Assembly: GCA_004564215.1 (NCBI GenBank) | Contig: CP024846.1 | Span: 310,001-374,000 of the forward strand | DNA: 64,000 nt | Source: Beijerinckiaceae bacterium | Lineage (GTDB): Bacteria; Pseudomonadota; Alphaproteobacteria; Rhizobiales; Beijerinckiaceae | Direction: 5' to 3' | Shown: positions 27,211 through 35,848 of the stretch, piece after piece | How the letters are laid out: each line of letters opens with the position of its first letter | How positions within the stretch are numbered: position 1 is the first letter of the stretch | Translations under genes and position numbers: made by a program | Notes under the pieces: generated by a model | The model's database searches: none | What the model saw: the letters and a program-made list of their open reading frames with translations, nothing else | What the model was told of the DNA's origin: nothing

Positions 27211-28071
27211 CTACGCGTCGAGGAAGGTCCGGACATGGCTGACGAACACTTCATGGTGTTGGAAGGGGGCGCCGTGGCCGGAGTCGGGATAGAGGAGCAG
27301 CTGAGCGTTGCTCATAGCCTTGAACATCGCATAGGCGTTGCCCGCCGGCAGCATGGTGTCGTGGCTGCCGCTGACCACGAGGGCGGGCTGCTTGATAGCG
27401 CGCAGGATGGCGTGCTCGGGGTCAGGCGTCGCGCACCAGGTGATTAGGGCCTTGGCCTGCGGATCGGTCACGGCACTTCCGTTATCGGTGTCCCGGTCTT
27501 CCTTGCGGGCATAGACCCGGTTCAGGAACGCCTTGCCGGCGGCCTGGCTGGCGGCCGATTGGGTGAAGAACAGCGGCAGCCGCGGATCCGGCGCTTCGGT
27601 GTGGGAGAAAGCCTCCTTGAGGACTGCCAGCAGGTGCTCTTCACCGCCCTGCGGCGCGGTGCCGACGAGGATCAGCTTGCGGACAAGCGGGCCGTGGTCG
27701 ACCGCCATCAGCTGGGCAACGCAGCCGCCGAGGGAATATCCCAGCAGGTCGACCTTGGAGAAGCCGAGCAGCTCAATGAAGGTGACTGCGTCGCGGGCCA
27801 TTGCCGCAACATTGTCAGGGGTTTGGCCGGTCGAACGGCCGACGCCGGCGTTGTCGAAGGCGATCACAGGACGATCGACCGCCAGGGCGTTCACGACGGC
27901 GGGGTCCCAAGCGTCGATGTTGCCCGAGAAGTGCTGCAGCAGAACCAGCGGCGTTCCGGTCGACGGGCCGAGCTGGCGATAGGCGAAGCGGATGCCGCTG
28001 CCCTCAACGTAGCGGGTGGGCGCTGTTTCCAGCGTGGCACCCTCACGGTTCGCGGTAATGAGTTCGTTCAT
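27211..28071 (-). CDS. Alpha/beta hydrolase (haloperoxidase/lactone-hydrolase-like)
   Basis: The 286-residue cytoplasmic hydrolase has LVLLQHFSGNIDAWD (oxyanion region), DNAGVGRS, the elbow GYSLGG (Ser113), SGSHDTMLP with the acid residue, and DSGHGAPFQHHE with His. It resembles pimeloyl/chloroperoxidase-type hydrolases. ATG 28071 has an ideal AGGAGG and starts MNELITANREG; an upstream ATG at 28104 is rejected for this reason. It is 86 bp upstream of the GMC gene and 161 bp downstream of the DUF302 gene, all on one strand, so an operon is likely. Confidence 0.92.
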   Translation of the reverse strand: MNELITANREGATLETAPTRYVEGSGIRFAYRQLGPSTGTPLVLLQHFSGNIDAWDPAVVNALAVDRPVIAFDNAGVGRSTGQTPDNVAAMARDAVTFIELLGFSKVDLLGYSLGGCVAQLMAVDHGPLVRKLILVGTAPQGGEEHLLAVLKEAFSHTEAPDPRLPLFFTQSAASQAAGKAFLNRVYARKEDRDTDNGSAVTDPQAKALITWCATPDPEHAILRAIKQPALVVSGSHDTMLPAGNAYAMFKAMSNAQLLLYPDSGHGAPFQHHEVFVSHVRTFLDA

Positions 28072-28232
28072 GTCATCCTCCTGATCGCTTGGCCGCACAA
28101 TCATTGGTATCGAGGTCGACTCCTCTTTCCTCCATGCCTCCTCCTGTTCCGAAACTGTTGGCGACGTTCGTCATGAGAATCTCCGTTCGAACTATCCCTG
28201 CGTTCGCGACCCGTAGGGCGTTGCTTCCGCTG

Positions 28233-28766
28233 TCAGGCGACCGCCCCGGTTGCGAGTTCCGCCAAGGCACGGAGCTTGGCATCGAGTTTGAGAGCTGCGG
28301 CGGATACGTCTTCTTTATGCAGCCGGCTCATCAGAGACGAGGGCAGATCATAGGCCAGACAAGCCTCACCAGATGCCGTTTGGTAGATCACGACCCTTAT
28401 CGGAACGTTGAGGCCGACGGCGGGGTCGTGGGTGATCATAGTCTGAGCGATCAGCGGGTTGCCTATGATGTATGACCGTGTCTTGGCTTGCACACCCACC
28501 CTAGACATCCAGGCGCCATGGTCGTTCGTCAGAAAGCGCATGAAACCGCTTCGGCCCTCGTAGGCTCTGATGCGAGCCTCGAAATCGGTTTGGCTGGTAG
28601 CCGCGGCGACCTCACGCGGGATGATGGCGGGGTCCTCGACGCTACCCTGTTCGGCTTCAAAGGCAGCGACAACGTCCTCAAAGGAACGCTGGCTGACATG
28701 CTCACAGTGCTGAACGGTAAAGCTATCTATCATGGCTGCCTGCTCTTTGTAGGCTGGTAAGTCCAT
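28233..28766 (-). CDS. DUF302 domain protein
   Basis: The 177-residue protein matches DUF302 in its C-terminal two thirds. The core is YIIGNPLIAQTMITHDPAVGLNVPIRVVIY (about residues 98-127), followed by LAYDLPSSL. The function of DUF302 proteins is unknown; some occur with stress and redox genes. No signal peptide is present. The ATG at 28766 has GGTGAG upstream; an internal ATG at 28733 (MIDSFTVQHCEH) is an alternative. It is the first gene of the block transcribed away from the MarR regulator, so it is a likely target of that regulator. Confidence 0.88.
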   Translation of the reverse strand: MDLPAYKEQAAMIDSFTVQHCEHVSQRSFEDVVAAFEAEQGSVEDPAIIPREVAAATSQTDFEARIRAYEGRSGFMRFLTNDHGAWMSRVGVQAKTRSYIIGNPLIAQTMITHDPAVGLNVPIRVVIYQTASGEACLAYDLPSSLMSRLHKEDVSAAALKLDAKLRALAELATGAVA

Positions 28767-28806
28767 CTCACCACCCAGCGAGTCATCAGCGTCGGGCGGC
28801 GATCAG

Positions 28807-28844
28807 TTGACATAGGTGTAGATACGCTCTTATATGCGCATATA
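28807..28844 (+). promoter_or_regulatory. marR promoter with overlapping palindromic operator
   Basis: TTGACA at 28807-28812 and TATATG at 28831-28836 (18-bp spacer) form a consensus-like promoter reading into the MarR gene at 28860. The perfect 14-bp palindrome TATATGCGCATATA (28831-28844) covers the -10 box and lies 16 bp before the start codon. MarR proteins bind such dyads as dimers, so autorepression is expected. The palindrome also lies upstream of the divergent DUF302 gene. Confidence 0.7.
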
Positions 28845-28859
28845 CGCCTTCAATCGAGG

Positions 28860-29306
28860 ATGTCAAGATTGGATGATGCCGCCTTACCCGAGTTCTGCAC
28901 CTGCTTGGCGATTCGCCAGGCAGCCCGGCACGTAAGCCAGTTCTACGACCAGCATCTGGCCCGCTCGGGGCTGCGGGTAACGCAGTTCTCGATCCTCGCT
29001 AAGCTAAAGGAAGAAGGCCCGTTGACCATCAATCGTCTCGCCGAGGCGATGGTGATGGACAGGACGACCCTTGGCCGGAATATTCTGCCTCTGCAGCGAG
29101 ATGGCCTCATCGCCGTCGCTCGAAGGGTAGGCGACCGCCGGAGCAAGGAACTTCACCTTACGGACGCCGGGCTAAAGCGCCTTAGCGAGGCGTGGACCTA
29201 TTGGGCAAACGCCCAGGCTGGGTTCGACGCCGCCTTCGGCAGCCGCCAGGATTCGGAATTGCGAACGCTGATGCGAGCCGTTACGTCAACCGAGCTTGTG
29301 GTCTGA
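28860..29306 (+). CDS. MarR family transcriptional regulator
   Basis: The 148-residue protein is a MarR-type dimeric repressor. N-terminal dimer helices lead into the winged helix GLRVTQFSILAKLKEEGPLTINRLAEAM (residues about 38-66), the recognition helix DRTTLGRNILPLQRDGLI and the wing VGDRRSKELHLTDAG. Three cysteines lie near the N-terminus or in it (two in FCTCL), which could sense oxidants, though this is speculative. It is divergent from the DUF302-hydrolase-GMC-hydrolase set and separated from it by 93 bp containing a palindromic operator. It ends 80 bp before the guaA stop. Confidence 0.93.
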   Translation: MSRLDDAALPEFCTCLAIRQAARHVSQFYDQHLARSGLRVTQFSILAKLKEEGPLTINRLAEAMVMDRTTLGRNILPLQRDGLIAVARRVGDRRSKELHLTDAGLKRLSEAWTYWANAQAGFDAAFGSRQDSELRTLMRAVTSTELVV

Positions 29307-29386
29307 TGACTATCGAGAACTTTCGCACAGCGACACTTGCCGACTCTACGCGGCAATATCCTAACCCTACCCTGCAGTACACCCCC

Positions 29387-29407
29387 TCACTCCCACTCGA
29401 TCGTGCC
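29387..29407. repeat. Probable att site within the guaA 3' end (proximal copy)
   Basis: These 21 bases include the last codons and stop of guaA and recur, with two mismatches, in the same orientation at 24230-24250. The 5.1 kb between the copies contains only accessory genes. This is the arrangement left when an element integrates at the guaA 3' end and restores the gene. Confidence 0.65.
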
Positions 29408-30985
29408 CGGAGGCTTTGAAGTTACGTCATAAACAACGCGATTGATGCCCTTGACTTCATTGATGATCCGCGTCGCGGCGCGGCCGAGAAATGCCATGTC
29501 GAAAGGAAAGAAATCCGCCGTCATACCATCGACCGACGTCACGGCGCGGAGCGCACAGACAAATTCATAAGTGCGGCTATCGCCCATGACACCCACGGTT
29601 TGCACCGGCAACAAAACCGCGAAGGCCTGCCATATTTTGTCATAGAGGCCGGCCTTTCGAATCTCTTCAAGGTAGATGGCATCGGCCCGCCGCAAGATTT
29701 CAAGCTTCTCCGGCGTCACCCCACCGGGGCAGCGAATGGCCAGTCCCGGCCCCGGAAACGGATGCCGGTTGACGAAATTTTCGGGCAAGCCCAATTCCCG
29801 GCCGAGGTCGCGCACCTCGTCCTTGAACAATTCCCGCAACGGTTCAACCAGCTTCATCTTCATCCGCTCGGGAAGGCCGCCGACATTATGATGCGATTTG
29901 ATGGTGACCGAAGGTCCACCGCTCGCCGAGACGCTCTCGATCACATCCGGATAAAGCGTGCCCTGCCCCAAGAACTCCGGCAGTCCACGCCCATCGGCGG
30001 CGATCTTCTTGGCCTCGGCTTCGAAGGTCGCAATGAACAGCCGTCCGATAATCTTGCGCTTTTCTTCGGGGTCCCTGATCCCCGTCAGAGCCCCGAGAAA
30101 CAGGGCTTCGGCTTCGACATGGACGAGCGGAATATTATAATGATCGCGAAACAGCCGGACGACCTCTTGGCCCTCCCCGAGGCGCAGCAGACCATGGTCG
30201 ACGAAGACGCAGGTCAGGCGCTCGCCGATCGCTTCATGGATCAGGACCGCGGCCACGGCGGAATCGACGCCGCCAGAGAGACCGCACAAGACCCGGCCCG
30301 TGCCGACTTGCGCGCGGATCGCCGCCACAGCCTCCCGCCGAAACGCGCCCATGGTCCAGTCGGCACGCAGCCCGGCAACCTTGTGAACGAAATTCGAAAG
30401 CAGCCTCGCGCCGTCCGGAGTGTGCGCGACTTCGAGATGAAACTGCACGCCATAGAGGCCGCGCGTCTCATCGGCGACCGCCGCCATCGGCGCGTTTTCA
30501 GAAGCCGCAATGCGGGAAAATCCAGGCGGCAATTCGGTCACCGCATCGCCGTGGCTCATCCAGACGGGATAGCGCTGGCCTTTTTCCCACACCCCGTCAA
30601 ACAGCGCGCTTGGTTGCAGCACCGCCACCTCGGCGCGGCCGAATTCGCGTTTGTGTCCGGCCGCGACGGTGCCGCCCAATTGCGTGGCCATCACTTGCTG
30701 GCCATAGCAAATTCCCAGCACCGGCACACCGGCGCTGAAGAGGGCATCGACGGCGCGGGGTGCACCCTGGTCGTGCACGGAGGCCGGGCCGCCGGATAAG
30801 ATCACCGCTTTTGGCGCGAGCTCCGCAAAAGCCTTGGCGGCATTCTGGAAAGGTGTGATTTCGCAATAGACACCGGCCTCGCGGACCCTTCGGGCAATCA
30901 GTTGCGTCAGCTGCGAGCCGAAATCGACAATCAAAACCTTGTCGTGATGCGAGGTCACGACGCTATGCAGAATATCCTCCGCCAC
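29387..30985 (-). CDS. guaA: GMP synthase (glutamine-hydrolysing)
   Basis: The 532-residue enzyme converts XMP to GMP. The glutaminase domain has the nucleophile Cys93 (GICYGQQ) and the His183/Glu185 pair. That pair stands in FHLEV where FHPEV is usual. The ATP-pyrophosphatase domain has the PP-loop SGGVDS (237-242), and the C-terminal dimerisation domain ends [18 protein letters not shown]. The start is GTG 30985; GAGGATGGG stands upstream. The 3' end is repeated at 24230 and seems to have served as an integration site. Confidence 0.97.
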   Translation of the reverse strand: MAEDILHSVVTSHHDKVLIVDFGSQLTQLIARRVREAGVYCEITPFQNAAKAFAELAPKAVILSGGPASVHDQGAPRAVDALFSAGVPVLGICYGQQVMATQLGGTVAAGHKREFGRAEVAVLQPSALFDGVWEKGQRYPVWMSHGDAVTELPPGFSRIAASENAPMAAVADETRGLYGVQFHLEVAHTPDGARLLSNFVHKVAGLRADWTMGAFRREAVAAIRAQVGTGRVLCGLSGGVDSAVAAVLIHEAIGERLTCVFVDHGLLRLGEGQEVVRLFRDHYNIPLVHVEAEALFLGALTGIRDPEEKRKIIGRLFIATFEAEAKKIAADGRGLPEFLGQGTLYPDVIESVSASGGPSVTIKSHHNVGGLPERMKMKLVEPLRELFKDEVRDLGRELGLPENFVNRHPFPGPGLAIRCPGGVTPEKLEILRRADAIYLEEIRKAGLYDKIWQAFAVLLPVQTVGVMGDSRTYEFVCALRAVTSVDGMTADFFPFDMAFLGRAATRIINEVKGINRVVYDVTSKPPGTIEWE

Positions 30986-31070
30986 CTAAGCCCATCCTCG
31001 TCGCTAAAGTGCCCGATTAGGCGATCGTCAGCCAGGACGCAAGCCGTCGCCGGGAATTGACCAGCTGCGG

Positions 31071-31844
31071 CTACCGCCGCGCCCGGCGTCCCGCCCGCCG
31101 CATAGCTGGGAAATAAAGGGAATAGGGTAACAGGCAAAGCAACTTGAACGTATAAGCGAGGCGGCGCGGAAAGGTGATTTCGAAGCCGCTACGCTCGAAG
31201 CCGTCGCAAATAATCTTCGCCGCCCGATCCGCATCCATGAGAAAAGGCATTTCGAAAAAATCATTTTGCGCCGTCATGGCCGAGCGGACAAAGCCGGGAT
31301 TTACAACCTGGACCGTGAGGCCCGCTTGCCGATAGGTGAGATTCAAGGCTTCCGCCATGTAGATCAGGGCCGCCTTGGTCGAACCATAAGCGCAGGACCC
31401 CTCAATGCCACCATAGCCGGCCAAGGAGGAGGTGATCGCGATCTGGCCTTTACCACGCCGTTCCATCGCCACGATGATCGGATCGAGGCAATTGACGGTC
31501 CCGTCGAGATTGATCTCAAAGGTACGCCGGATGAGATCGGCCGAAAACCGGTCGCGCTCGGCGACGAAATAAACGCCCGCGTTGAGAAAAGCGAGGGCGA
31601 TGGGTCCGTGCGCCGCCTCGATTTCAGCCACGATCCCAGCGATTGCAGCGCGATCCGTCGTATCTCCGGGAAAGGCAAAGATATTTGGGGACTGGGCCGC
31701 CAGGGCTTGCAGTTCGTCCACCCGGCGGGCCGTCACCGCCACCGTGTAACCGCGCCGGGCAAGTTCAAGCGCCACCTCACGCCCGATGCCGGAACTTGCG
31801 CCCGTAACCCAGGCAATGCCGTCTGTCGGATGTGCGCGATACAT
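31071..31844 (-). CDS. Short-chain dehydrogenase/reductase
   Basis: The 257-residue Rossmann-fold enzyme has the cofactor motif TGASSGIG (14-21), NAG in the middle, a catalytic Ser (ITSSLAGYGG) and YGSTK for the Tyr/Lys pair. The Arg-rich VTARR after beta-2 points to NADPH. The C-terminus has a hydrophobic stretch followed by a basic tail (LLCLLPYSLYFPAMRRAGRRARR), so it may touch the membrane. It lies 15 bp downstream of the ChbG-like gene on the same strand, which suggests one operon. The substrate is unknown. Confidence 0.92.
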   Translation of the reverse strand: MYRAHPTDGIAWVTGASSGIGREVALELARRGYTVAVTARRVDELQALAAQSPNIFAFPGDTTDRAAIAGIVAEIEAAHGPIALAFLNAGVYFVAERDRFSADLIRRTFEINLDGTVNCLDPIIVAMERRGKGQIAITSSLAGYGGIEGSCAYGSTKAALIYMAEALNLTYRQAGLTVQVVNPGFVRSAMTAQNDFFEMPFLMDADRAAKIICDGFERSGFEITFPRRLAYTFKLLCLLPYSLYFPAMRRAGRRARR

Positions 31845-31859
31845 CAGCTGAGCCTCGGG

Positions 31860-32741
31860 TTAGGGGCGTGAAGCAAGAAGATGTTCAAATCGAACGAGCC
31901 GCGCGCCTTTGCGATCGAGCAATTGCGGAAACGCAGGAGATAGAAGAAAGCTGAGTTCACGTTCGCGGGGCTGCGTCACCGGATCGACTGCGACGAGTTC
32001 TTCGTCGCAATAGCCCGGATGGCACATGATCAGATGCCGCTGCCCGGGCGCGCGAAGATAGCGGGCGAAGTCGGCGGCGTAGTCGCGCGCTGGGTCAAAT
32101 GCGGAAAAACCGGAAAAGCCGTCGTTGGTGATAAATCCGCGCGCGGCGGCCTCCTTGGCAAAACCTCTCGCGAGCCAGGCAATTCCGAGAGCTTTTTTCA
32201 ATTCCACGCCGCGCGTCAAAATTCGAAACGGCCGATCGGCGCTCGACCGCAACCAAATCTTGCCGGAAAGCCCCTTGGCTTCGAGACACTTAAACAGGCA
32301 CGCGCGGATTTGGGGCAAAATCTGGACGTGCTGGTGACCGTCAACAAAATCGGGCGGAGCCCCAAAGTGATCGCAAAAACTGTCGAGCTGGCGGGTTATT
32401 TCCTGGCTTATTTCTGCTTCCGGCAACTGTCCGCGGCGAGAGGCTGCCAGAACATGACCGATTTCCGGAAGGCGCCCGCCGGACACAGCAAAGTGCGGCA
32501 TGGCCCCCAGCGGCAGTCCAAGTGTCAAATTGAGGTGAAGGCCGATATCGGCGTTGCCCTTGAATGGGCGCAGTTCCTTTGCACCCTTCGGCCAGAATGG
32601 GCGCGTCGTCATCACACTCGTTGCACTCAGACGGCCCGCGCCAAGCGCCTCAAGGATGCCACGACTTACGCCAGGCGACAGGGCGAAATCGTCAGCACAG
32701 AGACTGAATGAAAAAGATGCTTCCGTACTCCCCAAAGACAA
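31860..32741 (-). CDS. ChbG/HpnK (YdjC-like) carbohydrate deacetylase
   Basis: The 293-residue protein has the metal-binding ADDFALSPGVSRGI near the N-terminus, the aspartate-histidine stretch NADIGLHLNLTLG, VDGHQHVQILPQIR and IMCHPGYCD of the YdjC family, which removes acetyl groups from N-acetylated sugars. In hopanoid loci the homologue is called HpnK, but no hopanoid genes are seen here. The neighbours (a polyprenyl-phosphate glycosyltransferase on the other strand and murJ) suggest cell-envelope glycan or lipid-linked sugar processing. The start is uncertain: TTG 32741 and TTG 32735 are the options. Confidence 0.88.
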   Translation of the reverse strand: MSLGSTEASFSFSLCADDFALSPGVSRGILEALGAGRLSATSVMTTRPFWPKGAKELRPFKGNADIGLHLNLTLGLPLGAMPHFAVSGGRLPEIGHVLAASRRGQLPEAEISQEITRQLDSFCDHFGAPPDFVDGHQHVQILPQIRACLFKCLEAKGLSGKIWLRSSADRPFRILTRGVELKKALGIAWLARGFAKEAAARGFITNDGFSGFSAFDPARDYAADFARYLRAPGQRHLIMCHPGYCDEELVAVDPVTQPRERELSFLLSPAFPQLLDRKGARLVRFEHLLASRP

Positions 32742-32895
32742 AACCTTCGCTGCAAGCCAGATGTCTCGAACTTATTCCTGAAATGAATAGTCCTGCTTCC
32801 GGCACATGTGCAAGCTTCTTGCTCAACCGGCCGCAAAAGCCTAAGCGGAAAATGGTTTGCTCCCATGTCGCGGCAGTTTTGATTCTTGAGGCCAT

Positions 32896-33897
32896 ATGAT
32901 TATGACTGAATCCGCAGCCGGGCCGGGAGCCAGGAAGGCCGCCGAGCTTTCGGTCGTTGCACCGGTCTACAACGAGGCGCGAAGCATTGAAGCTCTGCTG
33001 AAGCGGCTCGTGCCGGTCCTTGAGCAATGTGCGACCTCGTTCGAAATCATCTTTGTCGACGATGGCTCCACCGATCCGACGCTGCAAGTCGTTCGCGCCG
33101 CTAACCAGACGGACGGGCGAATCCGCGCGCTTTCGCTCAGCCGCAACTTTGGCAAGGAGGTCGCGATCGCGGCCGGCCTGGATTACGCAAGCGGGGCGGC
33201 GACCATCATCATGGATGCCGATCTGCAGCATCCGCCCGAACTGATCGAGAGCTTTGTCGCGCACTGGCGCAAAGGATACAAGAATGTCTTCGCCCAGCGC
33301 GTCGACCCCGTCTACCATCCGATTCGGCGGCTCTTGACGCAGCGCTTCTACAAGCTGTTCGGCTCGGTCGGCGATATCCGGCTTCCCGAAGGCGCTGGCG
33401 ATTTTCGCCTCCTCGATGCGCAAGCCGTCGCTGCCCTCCGCGTCATGCGCGAGCACGCGCGGTTCTCGAAAGGACTTTACGCCTGGATTGGTTTCAAATC
33501 GATCGGCGTACCTTTCGAGGTCGAGGCACGCGCCCACGGCGTATCCAAATTCAGCTATCGCAAATTGACAAATCTTGCCCTCGACGGGCTGATGTCCTTT
33601 TCAACAATTCCTCTTAAAGTTTGGAGCTATATCGGACTGGCCACATCGCTACTGGCGCTGACTCTTGCGAGCTTTTTCTTGATCCGTACCCTCATTTTAG
33701 GGGTCGACGTTCCCGGTTATGCCTCGTTGATCGTTTCGATTACATTTTTTGCCGGAATCCAATTGCTGTCGCTGGGTATCATCGGGGAATATATTGGGCG
33801 TATCTTTGCCGAAGTGAAGCGGCGGCCGCTCTATTTGATCGAGGAGCGCATCGGGATCGCGCCCCTCCTGCCGGATGATCCGGTTCGTCCTGACTGA
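32896..33897 (+). CDS. Glycosyltransferase family 2, dolichol/undecaprenyl-phosphate type
   Basis: The 333-residue protein has a GT-A domain with VVAPVYNEARSIEALL, FVDDGSTD, LSRNFGKEVAIAAGLDYA and DADLQHPPE (the DxD region near residue 104). The QxxRW region seems replaced. Two C-terminal membrane helices (about 245-266 and 277-298) follow. Members (DPM1, GtrB, ArnC) move a sugar from a nucleotide to a polyprenyl phosphate at the inner membrane. GAGG stands before ATG 32896; ATG 32902 is an alternative. It is divergent from the ChbG-like deacetylase and directly upstream of murJ. Confidence 0.94.
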   Translation: MIMTESAAGPGARKAAELSVVAPVYNEARSIEALLKRLVPVLEQCATSFEIIFVDDGSTDPTLQVVRAANQTDGRIRALSLSRNFGKEVAIAAGLDYASGAATIIMDADLQHPPELIESFVAHWRKGYKNVFAQRVDPVYHPIRRLLTQRFYKLFGSVGDIRLPEGAGDFRLLDAQAVAALRVMREHARFSKGLYAWIGFKSIGVPFEVEARAHGVSKFSYRKLTNLALDGLMSFSTIPLKVWSYIGLATSLLALTLASFFLIRTLILGVDVPGYASLIVSITFFAGIQLLSLGIIGEYIGRIFAEVKRRPLYLIEERIGIAPLLPDDPVRPD

Positions 33898-33910
33898 CTC
33901 GAAAGTCTGC

Positions 33911-35461
33911 ATGTACAAAAGCTTGGTTTCTGTCGGCGCCCTCACCCTGCTCTCGCGCGCTGCCGGCTTTTTTCGCGACGTGCTGCTCGGCGCGGTCCTC
34001 GGGGCCGGGATGCTCGCAGACGCTTTCGTCGTGGCTCAGCGTCTCCCCAATCATTTTCGTACCATTTTTGGCGAAGGCGCTTTCAATTCCGCCTATGTTC
34101 CAAGTTACGCGCGGGTGCTTCAATCGGAGGGCCTTGCCGCCGCGCGAATCTTTTCCGGCCAGATATTTTTGGGGCTGCTTGCATCCCAAATCGTCCTGCT
34201 GGCGCTCGCCTGGATTTTTACGCCCTATCTGATCGATCTTCTCGCGCCCGGCTTTCGAGACGATCCGGAGAAATTCGCGCTCACTGTCACGCTGACCCGC
34301 ATCACCTTTCCCTATCTCCTGTTCATCACCCTCGTTACCTTGCAATCGGGTACTTTGAATGCGCATAGGCGTTTCACCGCCGCGGCCATGACACCCGTCG
34401 TCATGAATCTTTCAATGATCGTCTTCCTCAGCGTGGCCTTCCTCTTCTCCAATCCCGGATTGGCGGCGAGCTGGGGACTGACGGTCTCTGGCGTGCTGCA
34501 GCTCGCCCTGACGGCGGGGGCCGCTCATCACGCCGGCATTTTCGAGCGCTTCACGCGGCCCTCAATGACCAAGCACATCAAGCACTTTTTGACGACCCTG
34601 GGACCGGCCGTGATCGGCTCGGCGGGCGCGCAGATCGCGCTCTTCGCCGACACGATCATCGGTTCGCTGCTGCCCACCGGAGGCCCATCGTCGATCTATT
34701 ATGCCGACCGGATCTATCAACTGCCGCTTGGGGTCATCGGAATTGCAGCCGGCACGGTGCTGCTGCCGGAGATGAGCCGTTTGCTGGCGGCCGGCAATCC
34801 CGGTGCCGCCTTGCATGCGCAGAACCGGACGATGGCGCTCACCCTTGCGGTATCAGCGCCATTCTTCATCGCCTTCATCATGATCTCGGATTCGATTATG
34901 CGCGGCGTTTTCCTGCGCGGCGCCTTCACGGCGTACGCAGCCCAAGAGTCGGCCGCCGTGCTCACAGCCTATGGATTTGGGCTTATCGCGATCGTGCTTC
35001 TGCGCTCGGCAGTACCAAGCTTCCAGGCCCGCGGCGATACAACGACGCCGATGCAGATCGCGCTGACAGCGGTCGCGATCAATGTCGCCCTAAAGATCGT
35101 CCTGTTCAAGCCATTTGGAGCGCCGGGGCTCGCCGCCGCCACGGCGGCGGGCGCCTGGATCAATCTCATGCTTTTGTGTTTTTTCGCGATCCGGCGTGGC
35201 TTGATGCGGATCGATTTATTTTTTTGGAAGGCAACCACTACGGTCACGGTGGCGTCCTTCGTTCTAGCGGTCTTCGCTCTCTTTGCACCGGCCCCCGCTC
35301 GCCAACTGACCGCGAGCCTGGGACGGTTCGCCAATGTCCTTGAGCTTCTGCTTCTCGGCGCTACTGGGGCTCTGGTTTATGGGATCGTTCTCTTCGCCGC
35401 TCTGCGCATCGCCGGGGTACGACTACGGCGGCGCCCGGCCGTCGCAGCAAGCGAGCCCTAA
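33911..35461 (+). CDS. murJ: Lipid II flippase MurJ
   Basis: The 516-residue, roughly fourteen-helix protein of the MOP superfamily flips lipid II across the inner membrane for peptidoglycan synthesis. The N-terminus SLVSVGALTLLSRAAGFFRDVLLGAVLGAG is the family hallmark. VAQRLPNHFRTIFGEGAFNSAYVPSY and GGPSSIYYADRIYQLPLGVIGIA follow. ATG 33911 is preferred over the in-frame ATG 33875, which lies inside the glycosyltransferase gene. Its last four bases overlap the convergent AhpD-like gene. Confidence 0.95.
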   Translation: MYKSLVSVGALTLLSRAAGFFRDVLLGAVLGAGMLADAFVVAQRLPNHFRTIFGEGAFNSAYVPSYARVLQSEGLAAARIFSGQIFLGLLASQIVLLALAWIFTPYLIDLLAPGFRDDPEKFALTVTLTRITFPYLLFITLVTLQSGTLNAHRRFTAAAMTPVVMNLSMIVFLSVAFLFSNPGLAASWGLTVSGVLQLALTAGAAHHAGIFERFTRPSMTKHIKHFLTTLGPAVIGSAGAQIALFADTIIGSLLPTGGPSSIYYADRIYQLPLGVIGIAAGTVLLPEMSRLLAAGNPGAALHAQNRTMALTLAVSAPFFIAFIMISDSIMRGVFLRGAFTAYAAQESAAVLTAYGFGLIAIVLLRSAVPSFQARGDTTTPMQIALTAVAINVALKIVLFKPFGAPGLAAATAAGAWINLMLLCFFAIRRGLMRIDLFFWKATTTVTVASFVLAVFALFAPAPARQLTASLGRFANVLELLLLGATGALVYGIVLFAALRIAGVRLRRRPAVAASEP

Positions 35462-35835
35462 GTCTCGCAACAGCCCGGCGCGGCATCAAGATTTAAGCCT
35501 GGCGCCGTGCAGTTTTTATATTCTTGGTAGGCTTTCAGCGCCCACATCTCGCCGACACAGCCGCCCATCGCCGAGGCCACAGCCAAGATTTCCCCAAGCT
35601 CGGCCTCGGTCGCGCCAAGTTTCACCGCCTGTTGGACGTAAAATTTCGCACAGGGCTCGCACCGGGCCGAGATGGCCCAGAGCATTGCGGCCAGCGCCTT
35701 GAAACGCGCCGGCAATACGCCATCGGTGAAGATCGCCTCCTGCCGCATCGCGTGAATATGGCGCGTCGTCGACTTGGTGAGCTTGCCGAATTCGGCGATC
35801 AAGCCGAGGGATGGGTCGATGTCTACCATTTGCAT
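35458..35835 (-). CDS. AhpD-like (carboxymuconolactone decarboxylase family) protein next to merTP
   Basis: The 125-residue protein has the redox motif CEPC (Cys59 and Cys62) in the helix RCEPCAKFYVQQAVKLGATEAEL, typical of AhpD-like proteins that use a cysteine pair. It also ends in a vicinal CC (122-123), which would suit binding of a thiophilic metal such as Hg(II). It is the third gene after merT and merP, with AGGAG before ATG 35835. A role in mercury handling or thiol repair is inferred from context only. Confidence 0.88.
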   Translation of the reverse strand: MQMVDIDPSLGLIAEFGKLTKSTTRHIHAMRQEAIFTDGVLPARFKALAAMLWAISARCEPCAKFYVQQAVKLGATEAELGEILAVASAMGGCVGEMWALKAYQEYKNCTAPGLNLDAAPGCCET

Positions 35836-35848
35836 GAGCGCTCCTGCC

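Noticed and set aside
28846..28853. Minus-strand -35 (TTGAAG) for the DUF302 operon
   Set aside because: No -10 lies at 16-18 bp from it; the nearest candidate is at 13 bp, so the promoter for the operon could not be assigned.
29600..30799. Long open frame on the plus strand (399 codons) opposite guaA
   Set aside because: It is the complement of the well-supported guaA gene, has no recognisable domain, and long antisense frames are common in GC-rich coding DNA.
32692..33537. Minus-strand frame (281 codons) over the glycosyltransferase gene
   Set aside because: It overlaps the ChbG-like start and the glycosyltransferase in another frame, with no family match; the plus-strand gene has all GT2 motifs.
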